From the NCBI RefSeq assembly GCF_008704495.1, contig NZ_CP023699.1, positions 620,001 through 684,000 of the forward strand: DNA of 64,000 bases, in the 5' to 3' direction. Each line of letters opens with the position of its first letter. Within the stretch, counting starts at the first letter, position 1. This DNA is from Streptomyces kanamyceticus (GTDB lineage Bacteria; Actinomycetota; Actinomycetes; Streptomycetales; Streptomycetaceae). The notes under the pieces were generated by a model. That model made no database searches. It worked only from the letters and a program-made list of their open reading frames with translations, and was not told the DNA's origin. The position numbers were made by a program, and so were the translations under genes. Below, piece by piece: positions 36,900 to 45,040 of the stretch.

Positions 36900-37894
36900 C
36901 TGGAGGGGCCCCCTTCCGTGGCGCAGGTGCAGGTCGAAGAACGCCAACGGGTACGCCAGAACGCGGCGACATGGGGATCTTCCTGCCGGGTGTACGTGGC
37001 GGTCATCATCATGAAGGGGCGGTCCAGGGCGCCGGAGACGACCGGGTCCATCGGAGCGTCGAGGCTCAGCCCCGCACGCACCCGGGGATCAGCGGCCATG
37101 ACGTGGGCGGTCGCCGTCCCGCCCTTCGACCAGCCGAACATGCCGATGCGCAGCGGGTCGATCGCACCGGCAAGGTGCTCCGGCAGCGGCCGTCCGTCGC
37201 TGCCGGGACCGCGCCCCGCTGCGAGATCCTCGACACGGTCCAGGACGACGCGGATGTCCGCGGCGAAGTCCGCCGGTCCCCTCGCGTGTTGCGGATCTCT
37301 GGACGGGACCAGGACACGGCCGTCGGGAAACTCGGTGAACGCGTCGTAGGTGTGGTCCACCGTCACCACCGCGTATCCGTGGCTGGCCAGTTCCTGCACG
37401 ATCACCGTGTGGTCCGCGCGGTGGCTGTGCGCCCCGTGCGAGAACACCACGACGGGCAGCCCCCGCTCGCTCCGCCGTGCCGGGGCTCCCCGGTGACCTG
37501 CGGTGGGCGGCGCCGGTGCGACGTCGGGGGCGAACCCCGAGGAGGCGAGCAGCTCCCGCAGCGCACCTGCGGTCATCCACGGCGCCCGCGGGTACCGTTC
37601 GACGTCCCTGGCGGGATACCAGACGCTCGCCATCAGTTCCCGGCGACGCCCGGGACCCGCCGCGCCGCGGAGGTGCAGCGCCACGGTGCCCACCGGGTAC
37701 GGGCGTGGGCCGGGGCAGCGTGAGTCGCGCCGGGCCGGGGCCTTGGCGGGGGCGCCGGTGGCCGACCGCGCCGGACCGGCGAGGCCGAGCGGCACGGCCA
37801 GACCGAGCGGCACGGCCGCACCGGCCGCCAGCGCGCCTGCCAGCAGACGACGGCGCTCGAAGCTTCTCCGACTCGCGAACGGTGTGATCGTCAC
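36900..37894 (-). pseudogene. Alpha/beta-hydrolase lipase with internal out-of-frame deletion
   Basis: GTG 37894 (GGGAGGG site) opens a Tat-like signal (RRSFERRRLLAGALAAGAAVP) and a PAF-acetylhydrolase/polyester-hydrolase-like domain: GLPVVVFSHGAHSHRADH (oxyanion), MFGWSKGGTATAHVM (nucleophile), SLDAPMDPVV (acid side). After EDPHVAAFWR the frame gives nonsense. A residual C-terminal peptide (YPLAFFDLHLRHGRG), familiar from the ends of such proteins, appears in another frame directly at 36951-36953. About 50-65 residues holding the catalytic His appear lost. The open frame artificially runs to 36785, antisense to the S66 gene. Confidence 0.7.
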
Positions 37895-38094
37895 GGTCCC
37901 TCCCCGGCTCCTGGACGAAACCGGGCCCGACTGTCCGACCGTCGCAGAGGGGCCCGCGGCCACGTACCGGCGTGTCCTGCCACCGCCCGTACGCATGACC
38001 GGAACGCTGTCACCCGCCGCTCGCGTGCCGTATCCGCCCACGGAGGACAATCACCACTCCGCCATCGGCCCTCGGTCGCACACCCTGGCGCCGT

Positions 38095-38466
38095 CTAGGT
38101 CGTCGACGAGCGTGACAGCCGCTCCGTGATCCGATCGAACAGATCCGTCAGCGGCTCGCCCAGGTGCTGGCCGAACTCGGTCAGTCCGTACGTGACTTGG
38201 GGCGGCGTCGTCGGCTCGACCTCACGCCACACCAGGCCGTCCTGCACCAGCGCGCGCAGGGTCTGCGCGAGCATCTTCTCGCTGATGCCCTGGATGGTGT
38301 CGCGCAGCTCGTAGAACCGAAAGTCGTTGCTCCGCAGGGCGATCAGCACCCAGATGCCCCACTTGCTGGTCACGTGGTCGACCACGTCGCGTGCCGGGCA
38401 GTCGGTGTGAAACACCTCATACCCGGTGCCCGCGTCACCCTTCGTCACCTGCGCGCCTTCTCCCAT
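38095..38466 (-). CDS. HxlR-family transcriptional regulator
   Basis: 123 residues. CPARDVVDHVTSKWGIWVLIAL start with the single N-terminal Cys conserved in many HxlR redox or ligand sensors, then RFYELRDTIQGISEKMLAQTLRALVQDGLV and the wing PPQVTYGLTEFGQHL. It diverges from an NmrA-like oxidoreductase and probably represses it. The single Cys at CPARDVV could be the thiol switch of QorR/YodB-type members. Confidence 0.9.
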   Translation of the reverse strand: MGEGAQVTKGDAGTGYEVFHTDCPARDVVDHVTSKWGIWVLIALRSNDFRFYELRDTIQGISEKMLAQTLRALVQDGLVWREVEPTTPPQVTYGLTEFGQHLGEPLTDLFDRITERLSRSSTT

Positions 38467-38492
38467 GTCCGGAGCTTACCTCGGGGTATGTC

Positions 38493-38507
38493 CTTACGGA
38501 AAGTAAG
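38493..38507. promoter_or_regulatory. Inverted repeat between HxlR and NmrA-like genes
   Basis: CTTAC (38493-38497) and GTAAG (38503-38507) flank 5 bases, a typical small HxlR-type dyad. A direct repeat GTGCACAAC (38534-38542 and 38550-38558) lies closer to the NmrA-like start. Confidence 0.6.
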
Positions 38508-38574
38508 CCTGTCTCCTAGCGTCACCTTCCGTAGTGCACAACTTCCTTGGTGCACAACGGACTAGGAGCGGAAA

Positions 38575-39414
38575 ATGATGGTTGTCACCGGGGCTACCGG
38601 AAACATCGGGCGGCCTTTGACGCAGGCCCTTGCCGACGCGGGCGAGCAGGTGACAGCGGTGTCGCGGAACGCCGCGTCGGTGCCCGACGGTGTCCGGCAC
38701 GTGGCAGCCGATCTGGCCGAACCGGCAGGCCTGGCGCCCGCGTTGGACGGGACGAAGGCGCTGTTCCTCCTGCTCTCCGGCGACCTGCACTCCCCCGATG
38801 CCAAGCCGACCGACATCATCGACCTGGCCGCGGCCAGCGGGGTCCGCCGCGTCGTCCTGCTGTCCTCGCAAGGTGTGGCGACCAGGCCGCTCGGTCCTTC
38901 GCGGGTCGCGCTGCGGGCGGTGGAGGACGCGTTGCGGGAGTCCGGCATGGACTGGGTCCTCCTTCGACCCGGCGGCTTCGCCTCCAACGCGTTCGCCTGG
39001 GCGGAGTCCGTCCGCACGCAGGGGACGGCCGCCGGGCCCTTCGGCGACGTCGGGGTGCCGGTCATCGATCCGGCGGACATCGCCGAGGTCGCCGCGGCCT
39101 GCCTGCTGGACGACCGGCACAACGGAGGGGTGTACGAGCTGACCGGCCCGGAGGTGATCACACCGCGCCAGCAGGCGGAGGTCATCGCCACGGCGCTCGG
39201 CTCGCCCGTACGGTTCCACGAACTCACCCGCGACGAGGCCAAGGCCGGGATGATCCAGTTCGTGCCTGCCGAGCTCGCCGACGACACGCTGGACATCATC
39301 GCCGCCCCGAACCCGGCCGAACTGCGGATCAGCCCGGACGTGGAACGAGTCCTCGGCCGTGCCCCGCGCCCCTTCGGCGACTGGGTCACCCGCAACATCG
39401 CCGCATTCCGCTGA
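38575..39414 (+). CDS. NmrA-like NAD(P)-binding oxidoreductase
   Basis: 279 residues. Rossmann start MVVTGATGNIGRPLTQAL (GxxGxxG), a VVLLSSQGVAT strand, YELTGPEVITPRQQ and a helical C-terminus. It is an atypical SDR of the NmrA/quinone-reductase-2 type, often an NADPH-dependent quinone reductase or redox-linked sensor. The HxlR regulator diverges from it, as in the QorR-Qor and YtfH-YtfG pairs. A terminator hairpin follows. Confidence 0.88.
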   Translation: MMVVTGATGNIGRPLTQALADAGEQVTAVSRNAASVPDGVRHVAADLAEPAGLAPALDGTKALFLLLSGDLHSPDAKPTDIIDLAAASGVRRVVLLSSQGVATRPLGPSRVALRAVEDALRESGMDWVLLRPGGFASNAFAWAESVRTQGTAAGPFGDVGVPVIDPADIAEVAAACLLDDRHNGGVYELTGPEVITPRQQAEVIATALGSPVRFHELTRDEAKAGMIQFVPAELADDTLDIIAAPNPAELRISPDVERVLGRAPRPFGDWVTRNIAAFR

Positions 39415-39442
39415 GGCATTAGCCGAGCCGGAGGTCCGGGCA

Positions 39443-39470
39443 GCCTCATGCGGTCACGGCCGCATGAGGC
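39443..39470. terminator. Perfect 11-bp-arm hairpin after the NmrA-like gene
   Basis: GCCTCATGCGG (39443-39453) and its exact inverse (39460-39470) around a 6-base loop, just downstream of the NmrA-like stop codon. Confidence 0.75.
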
Positions 39471-39611
39471 TCGATCTCGAACGCTCGGGCAGGGTCAGGT
39501 CGGGTCTCGCGGCGGACCTGGTCGGATGTGGCACCCTTCGCCCTCGGACGACACGTTCCCACCCAAGAGACCCACGGCGCCCGTGCCGCCGCCGAGTTCG
39601 GAGTTCCGGCA

Positions 39612-40250
39612 GTGCTTTTCGACATCACCCGCAGCGAGCTCGCCGAGATCTTCGGCGCTGACCGGCTCGTGACCCTGCCCGCCACCGCCTTCCCGCCCGC
39701 CGGCGCGGACACCGAGGGCGCCCGCCTCCTGGCGACCGTCGGCGTCCCGACCGGGACGCTCTGGCTGCGCGAGACCGGCGAGGACTCCGGCCGACTGCCC
39801 CTCGTCCAGGACGTCGTCGACACCGGGGACTTCGAGGACGTCCCCGAGAACGCGCAGGACTCGGGTGACTGGCCCGTCATCGGCTGGCTGCTCAACGCCC
39901 ACCTCGCGCTCGACCCCGGTTCCGGCAAGGTGTACGCCTTCGACGCCGACAACGAGACCGTGCAGGCACTCCACACGGACGTCTCCTCCCTCATCCAGGT
40001 CACTCTCCGGTTCCAGCGCCTGCTTGAGGAGTTCACCTTCAGCGGCGACCACGGCGACAGCGGCAGCGACGAGGAAGCCGACTTCGAGCGTCTGGAGCGC
40101 GAGGTCGACCGCATCCGCCAGGAGACGGGGAGCGTCGACCCGCTCCCCTTCGGGGACGACGAAACCAGCTGGTCGATCGTCGGCGACGAGATCGCCGCGG
40201 GCCAGCGCTTCGAGGGCGAAAGCCCGGGAGCACGCTCGCTCCACGGGTGA
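39612..40250 (+). CDS. SUKH-4-like protein
   Basis: About 212 residues from GTG 39612 (VLFDITRSELAEIFG). The SUKH-4 pattern is visible: AEIFGADRLVTLPATAF, an acidic middle, DWPVIGWLLNAHLALDPGSGKVYAFD, then helices (RFQRLLEEF). The acidic insert (GDSGSDEEADFERLEREVDRI) is notable. SUKH proteins are immunity factors against polymorphic toxins, but many Streptomyces members are solitary. No toxin, Hint or DNase domain lies next to it, so its partner is elsewhere or lost. Upstream GGAG site is weak. Confidence 0.7.
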   Translation: MLFDITRSELAEIFGADRLVTLPATAFPPAGADTEGARLLATVGVPTGTLWLRETGEDSGRLPLVQDVVDTGDFEDVPENAQDSGDWPVIGWLLNAHLALDPGSGKVYAFDADNETVQALHTDVSSLIQVTLRFQRLLEEFTFSGDHGDSGSDEEADFERLEREVDRIRQETGSVDPLPFGDDETSWSIVGDEIAAGQRFEGESPGARSLHG

Positions 40251-40276
40251 TCGTCACGCGCCACTAGGGTGGGCCG

Positions 40277-40708
40277 ATGCCATCGATCAAGCAGGTCCAA
40301 GTCACCTTCGACTGCGCGGAACCCGAGCGCGTCGCACGCTTCTGGTGCGAGGTCCTCGGGTACGTCATACCGCCGCCGCCGGAGGGGTTCGCCACGTGGG
40401 GCGATTTCGATCGCACGCTGAAGCCCGAGCACCGGGGTTCAGCGGCCTGCGTCGATCCCTCAGGTGCGGGTCCGAGGCTGTTCTTCCAGCGCGTTCCCGA
40501 AGGCAAGGTCGTCAAGAACCGGGTCCACCTCGACGTGCGGGTCGGCACCGGGCTCGTGGGTGACGAGCGCGTCGCCGCGCTCGAGGCCGAGTGCGCACGA
40601 CTGGTCGCGCTCGGCGCGGTACGCCTGGAGCTGCTGGTCGCCGACGGGGACTACGAGTCGTGCCTGGTGATGCGGGACGTCGAGGGCAACGAGTTCTGCC
40701 TCGACTGA
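40277..40708 (+). CDS. VOC-superfamily protein
   Basis: 143 residues: IKQVQVTFDCAEPERVARFWCEVLG, EHRGSAACVDPSGAGPRLFFQRVPE, HLDVRVG, then ELLVADGDYESCLVMRDVEGNEFCLD. This is the Glyoxalase_6-like (often 'VOC family protein') type, with alpha-helix ERVARFWCEVLG after the first strand and the D-x-EGNEFCL end. Short metal-binding pattern H...E may be present (HLDV, GNEF). It starts 26 bases after the SUKH-like gene and may be co-transcribed with it. Function unknown. Confidence 0.85.
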   Translation: MPSIKQVQVTFDCAEPERVARFWCEVLGYVIPPPPEGFATWGDFDRTLKPEHRGSAACVDPSGAGPRLFFQRVPEGKVVKNRVHLDVRVGTGLVGDERVAALEAECARLVALGAVRLELLVADGDYESCLVMRDVEGNEFCLD

Positions 40709-40713
40709 GCGAA

Positions 40714-40748
40714 CGCCCCTGTGCGGACGTGGCGTCCGCACAGGGGCG
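40714..40748. terminator. Perfect 15-bp-arm hairpin
   Basis: CGCCCCTGTGCGGAC (40714-40728) and its exact inverse (40734-40748) around a 5-base loop, between convergent VOC and chaplin genes; probable bidirectional terminator. Confidence 0.87.
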
Positions 40749-40776
40749 AGGCAGCTCCGGCGTGCGGAGCCGGGCG

Positions 40777-41019
40777 TCAGCTGCAGTCGTTGCCGAACGC
40801 GGGGTTCAGCAGCCCGATGACGTTGAGGCTGTTTCCGCAGGCGTTGATCGGCACGTCGACCGGGACCTGGACCACGTTGCCGGAGGCCACGCCCGGCGAG
40901 TCCTCCGCGAAACCGACTGCGTCGGCGCCGGGACCGTCGTCGGCGACCGCGGCTCCCGCGCCGCCGAGGAGGGCGGCGGTGGCCAGGGACGCGGCGGCAA
41001 GAGCGGTACGAATGCGCAT
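40777..41019 (-). CDS. Short chaplin (secreted amyloid surface protein)
   Basis: 80 residues. Sec signal peptide (MRIRTALAAASLATAALLGG..., cleavage near AVA) and one chaplin domain with SPGVASGNVVQVPVDVPINACGNSLNVIGLLNPAFGNDCS in two blocks; the two cysteines of the ring are present. The single-domain, anchorless form matches short chaplins, which assemble into the hydrophobic rodlet layer of aerial hyphae and spores. ATG 41019 has AAGGA. No chpA/B/C-type anchored paralogue is nearby. Between its start and 41410 there is only promoter-like sequence. Confidence 0.9.
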   Translation of the reverse strand: MRIRTALAAASLATAALLGGAGAAVADDGPGADAVGFAEDSPGVASGNVVQVPVDVPINACGNSLNVIGLLNPAFGNDCS

Positions 41020-41410
41020 GGGAGTCCTTACTTCGAGTGCGTGTGGACATGTACGCCCTCCCCCCACAGCGCGTCAGAGGCACGGGCAGGGTCCAAAAAC
41101 CACCCAGGAAGCGGAGGGGCGCCCCGCATGTGGGTGAGCGCGCGGGTACGCCGTCCGTGCCGGGCGGCGTCTTGGCGCGCTGACGCCGGAACCGCCGGTC
41201 CGACGCCCTCGCTCCGCCCAACTGCCTCCCGAAGGCACTCCTGTTACCCCTTTCGCCCCGTTCGCGGTCGCGGTCCGCCGGAACCGGCCCACCCGGAGAT
41301 CAACGTAGGTTAGGCTCGCCTAATATTCCTGTGGATGCACGACCTGCCCGTCCGGCTCATCCGCCCGGCGGCAGGGCGTCGTCGTTCCTGCCTGCAACGA
41401 AGGACCCGTC
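41020..41410. other. 391-base intergenic region between chaplin and iron-uptake genes
   Basis: No convincing gene seen; a 72-codon minus-strand frame there looks random. It should hold the chaplin promoter on the left and the iron-regulated promoter with its iron box (41305-41323) on the right. Confidence 0.6.
41305..41323. promoter_or_regulatory. Iron box (DmdR/IdeR-type operator)
   Basis: The 19-base site GTAGGTTAGGCTCGCCTAA differs from the actinobacterial iron-box consensus TTAGGTTAGGCTCACCTAA at two positions. It lies about 90 bases before the siderophore-binding-protein gene, so the operon should be repressed by DmdR/IdeR with Fe(II). Confidence 0.88.
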
Positions 41411-42457
41411 ATGCCCGCAGTGTTCACCGGCCCCCACCGCCGTACGCTTGGCGCCGCCGCGCTCGCCGCCTCCCTCTGCCTGCTGGTCGCGGGCTGCGGA
41501 GGTTCGGACGACGAGGACGAGTCCGCCGGGAAAGCCGCGGGAGACGGGGCGTTTCCCGTGACGATCAAGAGCACGCTCGGTTCGGCGACCATCAAGTCCG
41601 AGCCCAAGCGGGTCGTCACGCTCGGGCAGGGCTCGGCGGAGACCGCCATCGCGCTCGGCACCGTCCCCGTCGGCGTCGAGGAGTACGCCTGGGGCAGCGA
41701 CAAGACCGGCTATCTCCCCTGGGTCCACGACGCGGTGAAGAAGTCGGGCAAGGAACTGCCCAAGCAGTTCAAGGGCGGTGAGGAACTCGACATCGAGGCC
41801 ATCACCGAGCTCAAGCCGGACGTGATCCTCGCTCCGTGGTCGGGCGTCACGCAGAAGCAGTACGACATCCTCAAGGACATCGCGCCCACCGTCGCCTACC
41901 CGGACAAGGCGTGGAGCACCGACTGGGACCAGCAGATAGAGATCGTCGCCAAGGCCCTCGGGCAGCCGGAGAAGGCCAAGGACCTCACCGGAAAGATCGA
42001 CAAGCAGCTGTCCGAAGCCGCCGCCACCCGGCCGAAGTACAAGGACGTCAGCTTCTCCTACATCTACACCTCGGGCCCGGGCACACTCGGTGTGTTCAAG
42101 CCCAAGGAGCAGCGCGTCGAGATGCTCTCGAAGCTCGGTCTGAAGGTCGACCCGGTGGTCAAGACCTTCAAGGAGACCGAGGGCACCGACTCCGCCCTCA
42201 TCGGCCTGGAGAACGCCGACAAACTGTCCGACAGCGACCTCGTCTTCACCTTCTACGCCGATGACAAGACGCGCAAGGGCATCGAGAAGCAGCCCCTCTA
42301 CGCGGCCATCCCCGCGGTCAAGAAGGGTGCTCTCGTGCACAGCACGGACCAGTCGTTCGTGACGGCGTCCTCCATGATCAATCCGCTCACCGTGCCGTAC
42401 AGCATCAAGCGGTACCAGCCGATGATCGACGCCGCCATCGCCAAGGCCGGCAAGTAG
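41411..42457 (+). CDS. Iron-siderophore-binding lipoprotein (ABC transporter)
   Basis: 348 residues. Lipoprotein signal with lipobox LLVAGC (Cys at about residue 29) and a class III periplasmic-binding fold: RVVTLGQGSAETAIALGTVPVGV, LDIEAITELKPDVILAPWSGV, FKETEGTDSALIGLENADKL, and a C-terminal lobe to ...IAKAGK. FecB/FhuD-type ferric siderophore receptor anchored at the outer face of the membrane. ATG 41411 follows the iron box at 41305; the GTG of the first permease lies 8 bases after its stop. The siderophore is unknown. Confidence 0.92.
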   Translation: MPAVFTGPHRRTLGAAALAASLCLLVAGCGGSDDEDESAGKAAGDGAFPVTIKSTLGSATIKSEPKRVVTLGQGSAETAIALGTVPVGVEEYAWGSDKTGYLPWVHDAVKKSGKELPKQFKGGEELDIEAITELKPDVILAPWSGVTQKQYDILKDIAPTVAYPDKAWSTDWDQQIEIVAKALGQPEKAKDLTGKIDKQLSEAAATRPKYKDVSFSYIYTSGPGTLGVFKPKEQRVEMLSKLGLKVDPVVKTFKETEGTDSALIGLENADKLSDSDLVFTFYADDKTRKGIEKQPLYAAIPAVKKGALVHSTDQSFVTASSMINPLTVPYSIKRYQPMIDAAIAKAGK

Positions 42458-42465
42458 TCGCCCAA

Positions 42466-43503
42466 GTGACCACGAACACCGGCCTGTTGCCGCGCTCCGC
42501 TCGCGTACGCCGGCGGGGCGCGGCCCGGCTCTCCCTCGCCCTGGCCCTCTCCCTCGCGCTGCTGGCCTGTGCCCTGCTGGCGAGCGTGATGTTCGGCAGC
42601 CACAGCAACTCCCCCGGCGACGTCTTCGACGTCCTGGGCGGCGGTGGTGACACGTATCTGCGCACGGTCGTCGAGAGCCGCTACCCGCGCACCGTCCTCG
42701 GCGTCCTTGCGGGGACGTGTCTGGCCGTCGCGGGCACGCTGATGCAGGGCATCACCCGCAATCCGCTGGCCGAGCCGGGCCTGTTGGGCATCAACGCGGG
42801 TGCTTCGGCGAGCATCGTCGCCGCCACCGCGTACCTGGGCGCGTCCGGGCAGAGCGACACCATGTGGTGGGCGCTGCCCGGCGCGTTCCTGACCGCCCTT
42901 GCCGTCCACGCGCTGGGCACGGCGGGCGGTCTCGGCGGTCCTGCCCGGCTCGTGCTCGCCGGAGCCGTGCTCTCCGCGGTCCTCACCGCGTTCATCCAGG
43001 CCGTGACCCTGAGCCATCCCAAGGTGTTCGAGACCTACCGCTACTGGGTCGTCGGAGCCCTGGGCGGCCGCGACTTCGACGTCGTCCGGTCGGTCCTGCC
43101 CTTCGCCCTGGCCGGTCTCCTCATCGCCGCGCTGCTCGGCCCGCGCCTCAACGCCATGGCGATGGGCGACGACACCGCCACCTCGCTCGGCGCCAAGCCG
43201 CACCAGGTGAAGGCGGCCGGGCTGCTCGCCGCGACCCTGCTGAGCGCCGCCGCCACCGCGGCCGTCGGGCCGATCGCGTTCGTCGGTCTGGCCGTGCCCC
43301 ATCTCGTACGGGTCCTGGTGGGCACCGACTTCCGCTTCCAGGTGCTCTTCTCGGCCCTCGTCGGCCCGTCCCTCGTCCTGCTCGCCGACGTCGTCGGGCG
43401 CGTCCTGCTGCGGCCCCAGGAACTCATGGTCGGGGTCGTCACCGCCTTCCTCGGCGCCCCGGCGCTGCTGATCGCCGTCCGCAAGATGCGGGGAACCTCA
43501 TGA
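42466..43503 (+). CDS. FecCD-family iron-siderophore ABC permease
   Basis: 345-residue polytopic protein with the FecCD fold. RYPRTVLGVLAGTCLAVAGTLMQGITRNPLAEPGLLGINAGAS in blocks, and the cytoplasmic ATPase-contact loop LLAATLLSAAATAAVGPIAFVGLAVPHLVR. About nine hydrophobic helices. GTG 42466 follows the binding-protein gene by 8 bases. Its stop overlaps the second permease start (ATGA). Together with the next gene it forms the membrane channel for the ferric siderophore. Confidence 0.93.
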   Translation: MTTNTGLLPRSARVRRRGAARLSLALALSLALLACALLASVMFGSHSNSPGDVFDVLGGGGDTYLRTVVESRYPRTVLGVLAGTCLAVAGTLMQGITRNPLAEPGLLGINAGASASIVAATAYLGASGQSDTMWWALPGAFLTALAVHALGTAGGLGGPARLVLAGAVLSAVLTAFIQAVTLSHPKVFETYRYWVVGALGGRDFDVVRSVLPFALAGLLIAALLGPRLNAMAMGDDTATSLGAKPHQVKAAGLLAATLLSAAATAAVGPIAFVGLAVPHLVRVLVGTDFRFQVLFSALVGPSLVLLADVVGRVLLRPQELMVGVVTAFLGAPALLIAVRKMRGTS

Positions 43504-44561
43504 CCACCACGGACTCCAAGCCGACGCGGACCGTCCGCCACAGCACGCTCCGCATCGGCGGGCAGGTCGCGATACCCGTACGTCGCCGGACCGCGGCCGC
43601 CGCTCTGCTGACCCTCGTCCTGCTGGCCGCGACCGCCGTCGCCACCCTCCATCTGGGCCGCCTCGGCATCGAACTCGCCGATCTGCCCGCGGCGTTGACC
43701 GGCAACGCGTCCGGCGTCGACGCCTTCGTACTCAACCGGCTGCGCGGGCCCCGCCTGGTGGTCGCGATCGGCACCGGCGCCGCGTTCGGCCTGTCGGGCG
43801 CCCTGTTCCAGTCCGTCACCCGCAACCCGCTGGGCAGCCCCGACGTCATCGGCCTGGGAGCGGGGGCGGGAGCCGGTGCCGCCACGGTCGCCCTGCTCTT
43901 CCCCGACACCGTCCCCGTCCCCCTCGGGGCGCTCCTCGGCGCGCTGGCCGCCATGGGCGTCGTCTACGCCTCCACGGGCAGCGGATTCCGCAGTCCGGGC
44001 CGCCTCGTCGTGGCCGGTATCGGCGTCGCGGCGATCGCCACGTCGCTCACCCAGTACGTCGTCTACTCGATCGAACGCGACAAGGCCACCTCGCTCACGG
44101 CCTACATCAACGGAAGCCTCACCGCCCGGTCCTGGGACGACGCCACCACCATCTGGCTCGTCCTCGCACTGGCGCTCCCCCTGGCCGCCCTGATCGCCCG
44201 GCCGCTCGCCATGGGAGAGATGGGCGACGATCTGGCCACCAGCATCGGAGCCGCACCGGCCCGCACCAAGACGCTCGCCGTCCTGCTGTCCATCGCGCTG
44301 TCCGCGGGAGCGGTGAGCGTCGCGGGCCCGATCGCGTTCATCTCCCTCACCGCCCCGCAGATCGCCAAGCGGATCAGCCGCGGCAGCGGACCGCACCTGG
44401 TCCTGTCCACGCTCCTGGGCGCGCTGCTCCTGGTCGCGGCCGACCTCACCGCCCAGCAGCTGCCCCTCTTCGACGACCTGCCCGTGGGCATCTACACGCT
44501 CGCCCTCGGCGGCGCGTACCTCGGCTACCTCCTGGCCCGGGAGTGGCGCGGCCAACGGTGA
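43500..44561 (+). CDS. FecCD-family iron-siderophore ABC permease, second subunit
   Basis: 353 residues. RLRGPRLVVAIGTGAAFGLSGALFQSVTRNPLGSPDVIGLGAG in blocks and the contact loop LLSIALSAGAVSVAGPIAFISLTAPQIAKRI, the usual pattern of the second permease. Starts at ATG 43500 overlapping the first permease's stop. No ATPase gene follows; the next gene is a TPR protein, so a shared ATPase elsewhere is required. Confidence 0.93.
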   Translation: MTTTDSKPTRTVRHSTLRIGGQVAIPVRRRTAAAALLTLVLLAATAVATLHLGRLGIELADLPAALTGNASGVDAFVLNRLRGPRLVVAIGTGAAFGLSGALFQSVTRNPLGSPDVIGLGAGAGAGAATVALLFPDTVPVPLGALLGALAAMGVVYASTGSGFRSPGRLVVAGIGVAAIATSLTQYVVYSIERDKATSLTAYINGSLTARSWDDATTIWLVLALALPLAALIARPLAMGEMGDDLATSIGAAPARTKTLAVLLSIALSAGAVSVAGPIAFISLTAPQIAKRISRGSGPHLVLSTLLGALLLVAADLTAQQLPLFDDLPVGIYTLALGGAYLGYLLAREWRGQR

Positions 44562-44623
44562 GCCCCGAGTCCTGGAATATTCAACTACTGGACGCCGTTG
44601 CAGCCCACTGAAGGAGGCAGACA

Positions 44624-44983
44624 GTGGAGCTGACCATGGAAATGACCTATTACGACCACGGGACCGCGGCGGAGCGCTGGGAGCGGGCGCGGCAGTTCTT
44701 CGACGCCAAGGAGTACGCCACGGCGGCGCGCATCCTCGACGCCCTGGCCGACGAGGTGCCCGAGCAGGTCGCTCCGCGTCTCCTCCTGGCGCGCGCCTAC
44801 TACCACTCGGCGCAGCTGGTGCGCGCCGAGGACGAGCTGCTCAAGGTCATCGCGCTCGACCCGGTCGAGAGCTACGCCCGCCTGATGCTGGGCCGCACCC
44901 TGGAGCGCCAGGGGAGGAACGCGGACGCGACCCCGCACCTGCGGATGGCCGCGGCGCTGAGCGGCGACGTGCCGCAGGTCTGA
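44624..44983 (+). CDS. Tetratricopeptide-repeat protein
   Basis: 119 residues from GTG 44624 (GGAGG site); ATG 44636 is an alternative start (MEMTYYD). About two and a half TPRs: WERARQFFDAKEYATAARILDALADEVPEQ, VAPRLLLARAYYHSAQLVRAEDELLKVIALDP and YARLMLGRTLERQGRNADATPHLRMAAAL. All helix, no signal peptide. Seen in Streptomyces next to iron-uptake or metabolic operons as a small adaptor of unknown role. It lies 62 bases after the permease and may be on the same transcript. A 21-bp terminator stem follows. Confidence 0.85.
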   Translation: MELTMEMTYYDHGTAAERWERARQFFDAKEYATAARILDALADEVPEQVAPRLLLARAYYHSAQLVRAEDELLKVIALDPVESYARLMLGRTLERQGRNADATPHLRMAAALSGDVPQV

Positions 44984-44992
44984 GGGCCGGTC

Positions 44993-45036
44993 GGGGCCTT
45001 CGGCGGCGAGAGGTGCCTCTCGCCGCCGAAGGCCCC
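44993..45036. terminator. Perfect 21-bp-arm hairpin between TPR and kinase genes
   Basis: The left arm starts GGGGCCTTCGGCGGC (44993-45013) and is matched exactly by 45016-45036 with a minimal 2-base centre. It lies between two convergent genes; a very strong bidirectional terminator. Confidence 0.9.
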
Positions 45037-45040
45037 TTCG

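Noticed and set aside
41074..41292. 72-codon minus-strand frame between chaplin and iron-uptake genes
   Set aside because: No ribosome site, no known pattern, and it overlaps the promoter zone and end of the iron-box region.
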